Shown here: positions 30,137-41,763 of the stretch, piece after piece | How positions within the stretch are numbered: position 1 is the stretch's first letter | Layout of the letters: each line of letters opens with the position of its first letter | Assembly (NCBI GenBank): GCA_947090765.1 | Contig: OX352322.1 | Span: forward strand, 4,757,501 to 4,821,500 | Length of the DNA stretch: 64,000 bases | DNA from: Pseudomonas sp. MM223 | GTDB taxonomy: Bacteria > Pseudomonadota > Gammaproteobacteria > Pseudomonadales > Pseudomonadaceae | Reading direction: 5' to 3' | Position numbers and translations under genes: made by a program | The notes under the pieces: generated by a model | What the model was told of the DNA's origin: nothing | Seen by the model: the letters and a program-made list of their open reading frames with translations, nothing else | Database searches by the model: none

Positions 30137-30667
30137 ATGGCGGAACAACTATCCACAAGTAAGTGCGATTCACCATTACTCCAGGCCTTCGTCGACAACC
30201 GCAGCATCCTGGTCAAGATCGCTGCCCGTATCACCGGCTGCCGCTCGCGCGCCGAAGATGTGGTGCAGGACGCCTTCTTCCGGCTCAGCGCCGCCCCGCA
30301 GATCACCTCGTCGTTCAAGGCGCAGCTCAGCTACCTGTTCCAGATCGTGCGCAACCTGGCGATCGATCACTACCGCAAGCAGGCGATGGAGCTGAAGTAC
30401 TCCGGCAGCGAGGAGGAAGGCCTGAACGTGGTCATCCAGAACGCCTCGCCCGAAGCCACTCACATCAACCTTGCCGCACTGGACGACATTGCCGAGGCGC
30501 TGAACGAACTGCCGCAGCGTACCCGCTATGCGTTCGAGATGTACCGCCTGCATGGCGTGCCGCAGAAAGACATTGCCAAGGAGCTGGGCGTGTCGCCGAC
30601 ACTGGTCAATTTCATGATTCGCGATGCGCTGGTGCACTGCCGCAAGACCGCCAATCGCCAAGGCTGA
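30137..30667 (+). CDS. pfrI: ECF sigma factor PfrI/PvdS, activator of pyoverdine genes
   Basis: Iron-starvation extracytoplasmic-function sigma factor of 176 residues. Region 2 shows RAEDVVQDAFFRL and the SYLFQIVRNLAIDHYRKQ segment. Region 4 shows LPQRTRYAFEMYRLHGVPQKDIAKELGVSPTLVNF, a complete helix-turn-helix. PvdS in P. aeruginosa and PfrI in P. putida direct RNA polymerase to IS-box promoters of pyoverdine genes and are held by the FpvI/FpvR-type anti-sigma system. It is divergent from pvdL and preceded by a Fur box. IS boxes before pvdH, pvdL and the acetyltransferase in this window are its expected targets. Confidence 0.93.
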   Translation: MAEQLSTSKCDSPLLQAFVDNRSILVKIAARITGCRSRAEDVVQDAFFRLSAAPQITSSFKAQLSYLFQIVRNLAIDHYRKQAMELKYSGSEEEGLNVVIQNASPEATHINLAALDDIAEALNELPQRTRYAFEMYRLHGVPQKDIAKELGVSPTLVNFMIRDALVHCRKTANRQG

Positions 30668-30680
30668 ACCTTCGAGGTTG

Positions 30681-30769
30681 CCGGGGGCGCTTCGCACCCC
30701 TTTCGCGGCACAAGGCCGCTCCTACACGGGACCGCGATCTCCTGTAGGAGCGGCCTTGTGCCGCTAAGG
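30681..30769. repeat. REP pair (REPIN), GCGGCACAAGGCCGCTCC type
   Basis: Arms 30681-30726 and 30742-30769 are inverted copies separated by 15 bases, between the convergent sigma factor and acetyltransferase genes. Confidence 0.85.
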
Positions 30770-30772
30770 CCC

Positions 30773-31786
30773 TCAAGCCAGCTTGCAACGGTCGAAGAAC
30801 CGCTCCCGCCCCAGAATCATCAGCGCCGCACGCTTGTGCGGGAAGTCGAATTCCTTGTCGCAATGGAAGCACTGGTCGTGCATGTAACCGATCATCTTGC
30901 CATTGTCGGCACGCGGTTCAGCCACCACCCGCTGGGTACGCGGGTCATCCAGGAACAGGTAATGCACCAGCGCCGATAGCCAGCTGGCCACCTTGTGCGG
31001 CCCGCGATGGCTCTCCTCCCCCACCAGCATGTGAATACCGCGGTCGAAGTCATCGGCCGGGTAGAACGGCGCAATGCGATCTTCCTTGGCCCAGTACGCC
31101 TCGAAGTAGGCAAACGGCTCATCATCAAAGCAGCCGATCAACGTCAGGGTATGCGGGTCGGCCTCCAGCTTGTCCAGGTACTCGCGGTGTTGCGCCAGCG
31201 AGCCGCTCTCCTGCCAGAACGCATCCACCCGCGGGTTGTTCTGCCAGCGGTTGAAACGCTCCAGGTCGTGCTCGATCTCCAAGGTGCGCAATGAGACCCA
31301 GCTACCCAGGCGTGCATCGAAGCGCCGATACACTTCGCCACGAGGCTTGGGTGCGCGGCGCGGGTGGCGCTTGCCGTTGCTGATCTGCATCTGCTGCGGG
31401 TACACCGCCGCCACCGACTCACCCAGCCAGGGCTGGGGCAATTGCCAGAACAGCGCTCTTTCACACACAAACTGACCGGGCTGCTCCCCCACCAGCAGCA
31501 AACCACTGGCCAACGCCTGGGGCTGTGCCTCAGGGACGTGCCAGGCCAGGCGCTGACAGGCCGTGTCGCGGGACAGCAGCCAGTAGCAGGCAGCCCACAA
31601 GGCTTGATAGGGGCGCTCTGGGCAGAGGCGCTCAAGGTGAACGTGCAAGGTAGCGCCCGCCTCCAGGCGCACCTGGACCAGTGGGCGACCTTCGAGGGTG
31701 AGGCTTAGCCAACTGTCACCCTCCTCGGCACTGAGGCTGCGCCAGCGTGGTGGTGATTGGGGCTGCGAAGCGGCATCGAACGGCAT
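30773..31786 (-). CDS. Siderophore-type GNAT acetyltransferase (IucB/PvdY-like)
   Basis: Protein of 337 residues. The C-terminal half (about 165-337) is the IucB/RhbD-type acyl-CoA transferase domain, with FNRWQNNPRVDAFWQE, GCFDDEPFAYFEAYWAKED, the RGIHMLVGEESHRGPH acyl-CoA segment and VVAEPRADNGKMIGYM. Relatives acetylate the hydroxylated amine of lysine or ornithine during siderophore synthesis. Here it probably modifies hydroxyornithine of pyoverdine. A perfect IS-box promoter lies 42 bases upstream, confirming membership of the pyoverdine regulon. It is convergent with the sigma gene. Confidence 0.85.
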   Translation of the reverse strand: MPFDAASQPQSPPRWRSLSAEEGDSWLSLTLEGRPLVQVRLEAGATLHVHLERLCPERPYQALWAACYWLLSRDTACQRLAWHVPEAQPQALASGLLLVGEQPGQFVCERALFWQLPQPWLGESVAAVYPQQMQISNGKRHPRRAPKPRGEVYRRFDARLGSWVSLRTLEIEHDLERFNRWQNNPRVDAFWQESGSLAQHREYLDKLEADPHTLTLIGCFDDEPFAYFEAYWAKEDRIAPFYPADDFDRGIHMLVGEESHRGPHKVASWLSALVHYLFLDDPRTQRVVAEPRADNGKMIGYMHDQCFHCDKEFDFPHKRAALMILGRERFFDRCKLA

Positions 31787-31828
31787 GGGCTGGGCTCACG
31801 AAAATGAAGAAAAGGCTCACTGTTGAGA

Positions 31829-31852
31829 ACGCTGCCGCGGTACCTGAATTTA
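31829..31852 (-). promoter_or_regulatory. PvdS-type IS promoter of the siderophore acetyltransferase
   Basis: Reading leftward: TAAAT (31852-31848), 16 bases, CGT (31831-31829), an exact match. The first three bases of the -35 element are also the TAA stop codon of the upstream substrate-binding protein gene. Confidence 0.8.
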
Positions 31853-32659
31853 GTCTTGGGGTACCGAGACGGTGATGCGGTAGGGTTCGAAGATGCGTGC
31901 CAACTCACCGCTGTCACGCAGGTCACGCAGCAGGCCGGCGAACGACTGCTCGCCGATAGGTGCACCCGGACGCAGCAAGGCGTAGTGATGATAGACCTGG
32001 TCGATGCGTTGCGAAGGCACCAACTGCGCCCGGCTGGCCGGGTTGCGCGCCAGGAAATCGCTGAGGTAGGAGCGCGTGACCAGGGCGATATCGGCGCGGC
32101 CAGCCTGCACCATCAGCAAATTACTGTCGTGGGAGTAGGTCAGGGTTGCGTTATAGGCTTCGCGCAGGTAGTCCGGGTCGGAGTTGAAGCGGGCGAACGC
32201 GTAGTGGTAGCCGTTGAACAATGCCAGGCGCTTGTCACTCAGGTCATCGAAGTAGTGCGGGTCGCTGCCATTGGCCTTTCGGGCAACGAACACTTCGGCA
32301 TCCTCCAGGCCCATGTCCACGGTCTGATGGGCAATCTGCTCCCAGCCCCATTGCGGGTTCTCGAAAATCGCCATGTCGGTGCGTCCCTGCTGGAAGTCAC
32401 CAAAACGCCGCTGGATTGACGTGGGCACCAGGACAAAGTGATAGCCCTGCTGCAAGCGATTGAGCGCGTCGACCAATTGCGGCAGCAGGCCGGTGTCGGC
32501 CCCCTGCTCAGGGCGCACCGTGTAGGGCGGGAAATGCGCCGCGCCAATCTTCACTTCGACGGCATCGGCAGCCCATGCCGGCACCGCCAGCCAGTACACG
32601 GCCAGCAGCATCAGGGTGGACAGGGCCTTGAGGCCGGGCGCTGGAGTCAAGACGGACAC
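31850..32659 (-). CDS. Periplasmic amino-acid-type substrate-binding protein (SBP_bac_3)
   Basis: Protein of 269 residues with an N-terminal signal sequence (about 1-30, ending AWA). The body is of the solute-binding family 3 fold, with HFPPYTVRPEQGADTGLLPQLVDALN at the start of lobe 1 and RRFGDFQQGRTDMAIFENPQ downstream. No permease or ATPase gene is adjacent, so it may be an orphan binding protein or a sensor-type relative. The ligand is unknown. It shares direction with the acetyltransferase but is probably transcribed separately, because the acetyltransferase has its own promoter at the junction. Confidence 0.8.
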   Translation of the reverse strand: MSVLTPAPGLKALSTLMLLAVYWLAVPAWAADAVEVKIGAAHFPPYTVRPEQGADTGLLPQLVDALNRLQQGYHFVLVPTSIQRRFGDFQQGRTDMAIFENPQWGWEQIAHQTVDMGLEDAEVFVARKANGSDPHYFDDLSDKRLALFNGYHYAFARFNSDPDYLREAYNATLTYSHDSNLLMVQAGRADIALVTRSYLSDFLARNPASRAQLVPSQRIDQVYHHYALLRPGAPIGEQSFAGLLRDLRDSGELARIFEPYRITVSVPQD

Positions 32660-32821
32660 TCATCACGGTTCATGCCTGGGTCCGCTTAAGCTAGGCGTTT
32701 TCCGGGGGCGGCACAACTGCTGGTACCTGCTCTTTACGCCAAAGCAGGCGGCAAAATGCCAGGGGGTGCCGTATGCGCAGAGATTGGCTACGCTCTAGCA
32801 GGATCTGCAAGGGAGCCTGGT

Positions 32822-33373
32822 ATGGGCCATTGGTTGGTGATCGACCTGGAAGCCACCACCGACGATGGTGGGTGGCCGGTCACAGAGATGGAAGTCATTG
32901 AAATAGGCGCAAGCCTGGTTACCCGCGAAGGCCGTGAGGTCGACCATTTCCAGCGTTTTGTGCGGCCACGGCGGCGTCCGCAGCTCACGCCGTTCTGCCG
33001 TGAGCTGACGCACATCAGCCAGGCCAACGTGGACGGCGCCGCACCGTTTCACGAGGTGTGGGCAAGCTTCGAGCGCTGGCTCGGGCACCACCGTGGGCAG
33101 CTCCAGGCCTGGGTCAGCTGGGGCGACTACGACCGCCAGCAACTGCATCAGGAATGGCAACAGCACGGGCTCGACAGCCTGTTGCGCACCCTGCCGCACA
33201 TCAACCTCAAGCAGCGCTTTGCCAAAGCCCGTCACCTGCAACGCCCCACGGGTTTGAACGGAGCCTTGCAACTGGCCGGCATGCACTTTTGTGGGCAACA
33301 GCACCGGGCGCTGGAAGACGCACGCAACACGGCGCGGTTGCTACCGTTGACGCTCCCCGCCAACAGCCCCTGA
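32822..33373 (+). CDS. DEDDh 3'-5' exonuclease (Eri1/KapD-like)
   Basis: Protein of 183 residues. The exonuclease I motif is LVIDLEATT (D8, E10), followed by motif II around WVSWGDYDRQQL and motif III HRALEDARNTARLL, giving the DEDDh catalytic set. The layout matches inhibitor-of-KinA-pathway (KapD) and Eri1-type single-domain exonucleases that trim RNA or single-stranded DNA. The start at 32822 is chosen because it has an AAGGGAG ribosome site seven bases upstream and opens the conserved core directly. It stands alone between unrelated genes. Confidence 0.85.
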   Translation: MGHWLVIDLEATTDDGGWPVTEMEVIEIGASLVTREGREVDHFQRFVRPRRRPQLTPFCRELTHISQANVDGAAPFHEVWASFERWLGHHRGQLQAWVSWGDYDRQQLHQEWQQHGLDSLLRTLPHINLKQRFAKARHLQRPTGLNGALQLAGMHFCGQQHRALEDARNTARLLPLTLPANSP

Positions 33374-33446
33374 AAGCAGATGACGAGGCCTGTGGGCTTG
33401 GGCATACTGGCCAGCCCTTTTTCATCCCCCTTTTCAGGAGTCGCCC

Positions 33447-33731
33447 ATGTTCCAGGTCAACGAGTACTTCAACGGCACCGTCAAGTCGATCGCATTCGCG
33501 GGCGAAGAAGGCCCGGCCACTGTCGGCGTCATGGCCCCGGGCGAATACGAGTTCGGCACTGCCAAGCGCGAGATCATGCACGTGGTATCGGGCGCCCTGA
33601 CCGTGAAACTGCCAGGCAGCGACAACTGGGAAACCTTCAACGCGGGCGACAAGTTCAATGTTGCCGCTGACAGCAAGTTCCAGCTGAAGGTAGCGGTTGA
33701 TACCGCTTACCTGTGCGAGTACCGCGACTAA
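33447..33731 (+). CDS. ppnP: Pyrimidine/purine nucleoside phosphorylase PpnP
   Basis: Small cupin protein of 94 residues, full family length (formerly UPF0345/YaiE). It begins [17 protein letters not shown] and carries [23 protein letters not shown], the conserved cupin strand pair. PpnP splits several nucleosides with phosphate to the base and ribose-1-phosphate. A clear CAGGAG ribosome site precedes the start. It is probably a single-gene unit. Confidence 0.93.
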   Translation: MFQVNEYFNGTVKSIAFAGEEGPATVGVMAPGEYEFGTAKREIMHVVSGALTVKLPGSDNWETFNAGDKFNVAADSKFQLKVAVDTAYLCEYRD

Positions 33732-33749
33732 GCGTCAGCCTGCACCGGC

Positions 33750-33837
33750 GCTATCGCCGGCAAGCCAGCTCCCACAGGGTTCTGCGCCAATCTTGAATTG
33801 GGTGCAGTCCTTGTGGAAGCGGGCAAGCCCGCGAAGC
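33750..33837. repeat. Two REP units of different classes
   Basis: A TATCGCCGGCAAGCCAGCTCCCACAG unit at 33750-33777 is followed by a GTGGAAGCGGGCAAGCCCGCGAAG unit at 33812-33836, between convergent ppnP and the hydrolase. Confidence 0.7.
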
Positions 33838-33845
33838 ATCCAGCG

Positions 33846-34538
33846 CTAACCTTTCAGGAAATCAGCAATCCTTTCAGCCGCCGCCTGCATATGCTGCGCA
33901 TGGCTGAACCCCGAGGCCTTCAACGGCCTCAGGTCATGGTCCCCCGCCACTAGCCAGCTCACCTCGATTGCCGGCGACAACGCATACCCCGCCACCGCCT
34001 CGCGGTTACCCAGCGCATCCCGTTCGCCCTGCACGATCAGCGTCGGGGTCTTCAACCCTGCCAGGTGCTCCACCCGCGGCTTCTCAGGTTTGCCCACCGC
34101 GTAAAACGGATAGCCCAGGCACACCAGCGCATCCGCGCCCAATTCGTCGGCCAGCAGGCTCGCCATGCGCCCGCCCATGGACTTGCCACCCACGGCCAAC
34201 TTGCCCGCGACCAAAGGTCGCACCTGCCGGTACACCTCGCGCCAGCATTCCAGCAACACCTTCTGCGGGTTCGGCGGCCGTTTGCCGCCGGTAACCCTGC
34301 GCTCGGCCATGTACGGGAACTCGAAGCGCACTACCGCTACGCCAAGCGCCGCAAGCCTTTGCGCCATTTCGTCCATGAACCCGCTGTCCATCGGCGCACC
34401 TGCGCCGTGGGCCAGGATCAGGCAGCCCTTGTAGCCGTCCTTACCCTGAGCCTGTGGAGGATCGCAGCGCAAGCCTGGGACATTTCCGACCTTCGCCCAT
34501 TGATCCCCGTCAATACCGGCACTTTGCCCATTAATCAT
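33846..34538 (-). CDS. Alpha/beta hydrolase (KANL3/Tex30-like)
   Basis: Protein of up to 230 residues. The fold is marked by [16 protein letters not shown] (oxyanion region), the nucleophile elbow [11 protein letters not shown] (GxSxG with the serine in the middle), [12 protein letters not shown] and the late histidine in VAGDHDLRP. This is the KANL3/Tex30-like serine hydrolase group, of unknown substrate. The ATG at 34538 gives [11 protein letters not shown]. However, an Anr box for the divergent ccoN promoter lies within those first codons (34500-34513), and the conserved part begins about 35 residues later, so the true start may be further in. Confidence 0.82.
   Translation of the reverse strand: MINGQSAGIDGDQWAKVGNVPGLRCDPPQAQGKDGYKGCLILAHGAGAPMDSGFMDEMAQRLAALGVAVVRFEFPYMAERRVTGGKRPPNPQKVLLECWREVYRQVRPLVAGKLAVGGKSMGGRMASLLADELGADALVCLGYPFYAVGKPEKPRVEHLAGLKTPTLIVQGERDALGNREAVAGYALSPAIEVSWLVAGDHDLRPLKASGFSHAQHMQAAAERIADFLKG
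34500..34513 (+). promoter_or_regulatory. Anr (FNR-type) box for the first ccoNOQP operon
   Basis: TTGATCCCCGTCAA is a perfect TTGAT-N4-GTCAA site, centred 82 bases before the ccoN start. Activation at about -41.5 would place the transcript start near 34548. It implies induction of this oxidase under low oxygen. Confidence 0.82.
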
Positions 34539-34588
34539 GCTTGCCTCGCTGTAAAGCCTGCCAAATAACCGTGGATGGGAACCCATAC

Positions 34589-36012
<1,424 letters not shown>

Positions 36013-36025
36013 GGAGAAACGCCTG

Positions 36026-36634
36026 ATGAAACATGAAGTCATCGAGAAAAACGTCGGCCTGATGGCCCTGCTGATGGTGTTCGCCGTCAGTATCGGCGGC
36101 CTGACCCAGATCGTCCCGCTGTTCTTCCAGGACGTCACCAACAAGCCGGTGGAAGGCATGAAGCCCTACACCGCGCTGCAACTGGAAGGCCGCGATATCT
36201 ACATCCGCGAAGGCTGCGTGGGCTGCCACTCGCAGATGATCCGCCCGTTCCGTGCCGAAACCGAGCGCTACGGCCACTACTCGGTGGCCGGTGAGAGCGT
36301 GTGGGACCACCCGTTCCTGTGGGGCTCCAAGCGTACCGGGCCGGACCTGGCCCGTGTTGGCGGCCGTTACTCGGACGACTGGCACCGCGCGCACTTGTAC
36401 AACCCGCGCAACGTGGTGCCGGAGTCGAAGATGCCGTCTTACCCGTGGCTGGTCGCCCAGCAGGTCGACAACAGCCACACCGACGTCAAGATGCGCACCC
36501 TGCGCACCCTGGGCGTGCCGTACACCGACGACGACATTGCCGGCGCGCGCGACGCGGTCAAGGGCAAGACCGAAATGGATGCGCTGGTCGCCTACCTGCA
36601 GGTGCTCGGCACCGCGATCAAGAACAAGAGGTAA
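36026..36634 (+). CDS. ccoO: cbb3 oxidase monoheme subunit CcoO (first operon)
   Basis: Membrane-anchored monoheme cytochrome c of 202 residues. One N-terminal helix (about 8-28) anchors it. The heme site is CVGCH at 64-68, with the axial methionine probably in KMPSYPWL. It passes electrons from CcoP to CcoN. A GAGGAG ribosome site lies just before the ATG, 13 bases after ccoN. It is 202 residues long, as is its paralogue at 39676, and shares a 101-base identical run with it. Confidence 0.95.
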   Translation: MKHEVIEKNVGLMALLMVFAVSIGGLTQIVPLFFQDVTNKPVEGMKPYTALQLEGRDIYIREGCVGCHSQMIRPFRAETERYGHYSVAGESVWDHPFLWGSKRTGPDLARVGGRYSDDWHRAHLYNPRNVVPESKMPSYPWLVAQQVDNSHTDVKMRTLRTLGVPYTDDDIAGARDAVKGKTEMDALVAYLQVLGTAIKNKR

Positions 36635-36639
36635 GTGCG

Positions 36640-36843
36640 ATGGAAATGGACATCGGCATGATCCGCGGCCTGGGCACCCTGGTGGTGATGATCGCCTTCA
36701 TCGGCCTCTCCCTGTGGGTATTCAACCGCCGCCGCGACCGTGATTTCGCCGAAGCGCGCTTGCTGCCCTTCGTCGACGACCGCCTGCCCCCTGCCGGGCA
36801 GGAACCTGCTGCCACGACTGCTGCAAGGAGTAACGGGCAATGA
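36640..36843 (+). CDS. ccoQ: cbb3 oxidase small subunit CcoQ (first operon)
   Basis: Small protein of 67 residues with one membrane helix (about 10-29, [19 protein letters not shown]) followed by a basic RRRDRDF segment and a soluble tail. CcoQ helps stability and assembly of the oxidase. It starts five bases after ccoO and overlaps the ccoP start as ATGA. Confidence 0.9.
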   Translation: MEMDIGMIRGLGTLVVMIAFIGLSLWVFNRRRDRDFAEARLLPFVDDRLPPAGQEPAATTAARSNGQ

Positions 36844-37781
36844 CCACCTTCTGGAGTACGTACATCAGCGTACTGACCATCGGTAGCCTGATCGGCCTGA
36901 CCTGGCTGCTGCTCGCCACCCGCAAGGGCGAAAGCAAGAACACCACCGACCAGACCATGGGCCACAGCTTCGATGGTATCGAGGAATACGACAACCCGCT
37001 GCCCAAGTGGTGGTTCTGGCTGTTCGTCGGCACCCTGGTGTTTTCGGTCGGCTACCTGATCCTCTACCCGGGCCTGGGCAACTGGAAAGGCATCCTGCCG
37101 GGCTATGAAAATGGCTGGACCGGTGCCAACGAATGGCAAAAGGAAATGGACAAGGCCGATGCCAAGTTCGGCCCGATCTTCGCCAAGTACGCCGCCATGC
37201 CCGTGGAAGAAGTGGCCAAGGACCCGCAGGCACTGAAAATGGGCAGCCGCCTGTTTGCCTCCAACTGCTCGGTGTGCCACGGCTCGGACGCCAAGGGTGC
37301 CTTTGGCTTCCCCAACCTCACTGACAAGGATTGGCGCTGGGGCGGTGAAGCAGAAACCATCAAGGCGTCGATCATGAATGGCCGTCATGGCGTGATGCCG
37401 GCCTGGGCTGAGGTGATCGGCCAGCAGGGCGTGGCCGATGTGGCCGCATTCGTGCTGACCAACCTTGACGGCCGCAGCCTGCCTGAAGGGAGCAAGGCCG
37501 ACGTGGCCAAGGGCAAGGAGATTTTCGCCGCCAACTGCGTGGCTTGCCACGGGCCTGAAGGCAAGGGCACCCCGGCCATGGGCGCACCCGACCTGACTCA
37601 CCCGCAGGCGTTCATCTACGGTTCGAGCTTTGCCCAGCTGCAACAGACCATTCGTTATGGTCGCCAGGGGCAGATGCCGGCGCAGGCCGATATCCAGGGC
37701 AACGACAAGGTGCACCTGCTGGCGGCGTATGTGTATAGCCTGTCGCAGGGTGGCGCTGCTGAAACCGTGACCTCCAAGTAG
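36840..37781 (+). CDS. ccoP: cbb3 oxidase diheme subunit CcoP (first operon)
   Basis: Diheme cytochrome c of 313 residues, with two N-terminal helices (about 5-25 and 54-76) and heme sites CSVCH at 143-147 and CVACH at 233-237. It is the entry point for electrons from soluble cytochromes. The linker after the second helix ([12 protein letters not shown]) is shorter than in the second operon copy, which has an insert of about 12 residues there. It overlaps ccoQ by four bases and is followed by a REP pair. Confidence 0.95.
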   Translation: MTTFWSTYISVLTIGSLIGLTWLLLATRKGESKNTTDQTMGHSFDGIEEYDNPLPKWWFWLFVGTLVFSVGYLILYPGLGNWKGILPGYENGWTGANEWQKEMDKADAKFGPIFAKYAAMPVEEVAKDPQALKMGSRLFASNCSVCHGSDAKGAFGFPNLTDKDWRWGGEAETIKASIMNGRHGVMPAWAEVIGQQGVADVAAFVLTNLDGRSLPEGSKADVAKGKEIFAANCVACHGPEGKGTPAMGAPDLTHPQAFIYGSSFAQLQQTIRYGRQGQMPAQADIQGNDKVHLLAAYVYSLSQGGAAETVTSK

Positions 37782-37785
37782 TACC

Positions 37786-37892
37786 CCGGGGCCGCTTTGC
37801 GGCCCATCGCGACACAAGGCCGCTCCTACAAGGGACCGCATTTCCTCTGTAGGAGCGGCCTTGTGTCGCGAAAGGGCTGCAGAGCAGCCCCA
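37786..37892. repeat. REP pair (REPIN), TCGCGACACAAGGCCGCTCC type
   Basis: Arms 37786-37830 and 37848-37892 are inverted. It separates the two oxidase operons and may end the first transcript. Confidence 0.85.
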
Positions 37893-38022
37893 GCTCTCTC
37901 CCGCCGTACTCCCTCCCTTGCACCCCCTCCGAACACAACTAAGCTTGTTGCCTCAGTGGGCTTCGCTGCGAAAAGACCGAAGCAGACGCGGCGCATAGCC
38001 TGTCGCCGTCCCGATAAAAAGC

Positions 38023-38086
38023 TTGACCGATCGATCAGAAAAAGGTGAAAAACGGTACACATTACAAATATTTATTTGTGTACAAT
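38023..38086 (+). promoter_or_regulatory. Palindromes and probable promoter before the second ccoNOQP operon
   Basis: The 452-base gap before the second ccoN has no gene. It holds the REP pair above, an imperfect palindrome TTGACCGATCGATCAG at 38023-38038, and a second inverted repeat GTACACA (38055-38061) with TGTGTAC (38077-38083). A TACAAT -10-like hexamer lies at 38081-38086. No TTGAT-N4-ATCAA Anr site was found here, which fits the constitutive cco1 type. Confidence 0.45.
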
Positions 38087-38233
38087 CGTCCAGACCCGAT
38101 CACTGCGGGACATCAGTGAACGGGCCCGGACACGGGTCGGCGTACCAAAGTTGCGTTGCGGTAGCCTTGCTGGTTATCAATACTGGCGCCGATTTTTCGA
38201 CCAACAAGAACATCAAAACCGTGGAACCTTAGA

Positions 38234-39675
<1,442 letters not shown>

Positions 39676-39676
<1 letters not shown>

Positions 39677-40284
39677 TGAAGCATGAAGCCGTCGAGAAGA
39701 ACATAGGCCTGCTGGCCTTCTTCATGGTCATCGCCGTCAGCGTCGGTGGCCTGACCCAGATCGTCCCGCTGTTTTTCCAGGACGTCACCAACAAGCCGGT
39801 CGAAGGCATGAAGCCGCGCACCGCGCTGGAAGTGGAAGGCCGCGACATCTACATCCGCGAAGGCTGCGTAGGTTGCCATTCGCAGATGATCCGCCCGTTC
39901 CGCGCCGAAACCGAGCGCTACGGCCACTACTCGGTGGCCGGTGAGAGCGTGTGGGACCACCCGTTCCTGTGGGGCTCCAAGCGTACCGGGCCGGACCTGG
40001 CCCGCGTGGGTGGCCGCTACTCCGATGACTGGCACCGCGCGCACCTGTACAACCCGCGCAACGTGGTACCGGAATCGAAGATGCCGTCCTACCCGTGGCT
40101 GGTCGAGAACAAGCTCGACGGCAAGGACACCGCGAAGAAGCTGGAAGTGCTGCGCACACTCGGTACCCCGTACACCGATGCCGACATTGCCGGCGCACGT
40201 GACGCGGTCAAGGGCAAGACCGAAATGGACGCCATCGTCGCGTACCTGCAAGGTCTTGGCACCATCATCAAGAGCAAACGGTGA
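39676..40284 (+). CDS. ccoO: cbb3 oxidase monoheme subunit CcoO (second operon)
   Basis: Monoheme membrane cytochrome c of 202 residues, with an N-terminal anchor helix and heme site CVGCH at 64-68. It differs from the first-operon copy mainly near residues 155-170 ([15 protein letters not shown] in place of [15 protein letters not shown]). It begins on the last base of ccoN and ends across the ccoQ start. Confidence 0.95.
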
Positions 40285-40289
40285 CGCTG

Positions 40290-40481
40290 ATGGATATCGG
40301 GATGATTCGCGGCCTGGGCACCGTCGTGGTGATGGTGGCCTTCGTGGGCCTGGCGCTGTGGGTGTTCAACCCACGGCGTAAAAAGGACTTCGACGAAGCG
40401 ACCCAACTGCCCTTCGCGGATGACCCCGAGGCCACCCGGCACGTCGAGCAAGCAAAAGCTTCTGGGAGCAAAAAACAATGA
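40290..40481 (+). CDS. ccoQ: cbb3 oxidase small subunit CcoQ (second operon)
   Basis: Protein of 63 residues starting [15 protein letters not shown], with one membrane helix. The ATG at 40290 has GGTGA six bases upstream and matches the MDIGMIRG core of the first copy. A GTG at 40281, overlapping the ccoO stop, would add three residues and is an alternative. It overlaps ccoP by four bases. Confidence 0.88.
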   Translation: MDIGMIRGLGTVVVMVAFVGLALWVFNPRRKKDFDEATQLPFADDPEATRHVEQAKASGSKKQ

Positions 40482-41455
40482 CAACCTTCTGGAGTCTGTA
40501 CGTTACCGTCCTGACCCTGGGCACCATCTTCTCGTTGACCTGGCTGCTGCTGTCGACCCGCAAAGGCCAGCGCGAAGAGGTCACCGACGAAACCGTCGGG
40601 CATGCCTTCGATGGCATCGAGGAATACGATAACCCACTGCCTAAATGGTGGTTCTGGCTGTTCGTCGGCACCATCATCTTCGCCCTCGGCTACCTGGTGC
40701 TGTACCCGGGCCTGGGTAACTGGAAAGGCATCCTGCCGGGCTACTCGTACCTGGATAACGACAAGCAGACCGAGTTTTCCAACGGCCAGCCAGGCTGGAC
40801 CGGGGTGCACGAGTGGGAAAAGGAAATGGCCAAGGCCGACGCCCGCTTCGGGCCGATCTTCGCCAAGTTCGCCGCCATGCCCATCGAGGACGTGGCCAAA
40901 GACCCTCAGGCACTGAAGATGGGTGCACGGCTGTTCGCTTCCAACTGCTCGGTGTGCCATGGCTCCGACGCCAAGGGTGCCTTCGGCTTCCCCAACCTGA
41001 CCGACAACGACTGGCGCTGGGGCGGCGAGCCGGACACCATCAAGACCACCATCATGGGCGGCCGCCACGGCGTGATGCCGGCCTGGGCGGAGGTGATCGG
41101 TGATCAGGGCGTGGCCGATGTGGCTGCATTCGTGGTCAGCAAGCTCGATGGCCGCACGCTGCCAGAGGGCACAAAGGCCGATGCCGAGAATGGCCAGAAG
41201 ATCTTCGCCGCCAACTGCGTGGCCTGCCACGGGCCGGAAGGCAAGGGTACCCCAGCCATGGGCGCGCCGAACCTGACCCACCCGCAAGCGTTCATCTACG
41301 GGTCCAGCTTTGCCCAGCTGCAGCAGACCATTCGTTATGGTCGCCAAGGGCAAATGCCGGCGCAGGAACAGTTGCAGGGTAATGACAAGGTGCACTTGCT
41401 GGCGGCTTATGTTTATAGCCTGTCGCACCAGGCTGAACCGGCCAAGGCCGAGTAA
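40478..41455 (+). CDS. ccoP: cbb3 oxidase diheme subunit CcoP (second operon)
   Basis: Diheme cytochrome c of 325 residues with two N-terminal helices and heme sites CSVCH at 157-161 and CVACH at 247-251. It carries an extra segment ([16 protein letters not shown]) between the second helix and the first heme domain, which the first-operon copy lacks. That is the usual difference between the two CcoP types. It starts within the ccoQ stop as ATGA. Confidence 0.95.
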   Translation: MTTFWSLYVTVLTLGTIFSLTWLLLSTRKGQREEVTDETVGHAFDGIEEYDNPLPKWWFWLFVGTIIFALGYLVLYPGLGNWKGILPGYSYLDNDKQTEFSNGQPGWTGVHEWEKEMAKADARFGPIFAKFAAMPIEDVAKDPQALKMGARLFASNCSVCHGSDAKGAFGFPNLTDNDWRWGGEPDTIKTTIMGGRHGVMPAWAEVIGDQGVADVAAFVVSKLDGRTLPEGTKADAENGQKIFAANCVACHGPEGKGTPAMGAPNLTHPQAFIYGSSFAQLQQTIRYGRQGQMPAQEQLQGNDKVHLLAAYVYSLSHQAEPAKAE

Positions 41456-41458
41456 GCA

Positions 41459-41557
41459 GGCCCGGCCCTATCGCCGGCAAGCCAGCTCCCACAAGTACAG
41501 CACAGGTCCAGAACCCTGTGGCGGACCTGTGGGAGCTGGCTTGCCGGCGATGAGGCC
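41459..41557. repeat. REP pair (REPIN), GCCGGCAAGCCAGCTCCCAC type
   Basis: Inverted arms 41459-41492 and 41526-41557 follow the second ccoP. I see no gene or clear promoter in the remaining 200 bases up to ccoG. Confidence 0.85.
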
Positions 41558-41763
41558 AGTAAATGCAACACCTGATGACCTGGATCAATTGACACCCGCC
41601 ATAACACGATTCACACCACGAACCCAACGCGACTAAAGGTCGCAGTGCGACCCCATACTGCCATCAGCGGCGTATCATGGGCCGTAGAGCGCTAGCAGAT
41701 TGCGCGAGACTGCGGCCGGCAAGCACTGGCCGCGGCGTTTCTCCACTGCCGTGGGACTTGATG

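Noticed and set aside
38023..38038. TTGACCGATCGATCAG as an Anr box for the second ccoN operon
   Set aside because: The half-sites are six bases apart instead of four and do not fit TTGAT-N4-ATCAA; it is better described as an unassigned palindrome.
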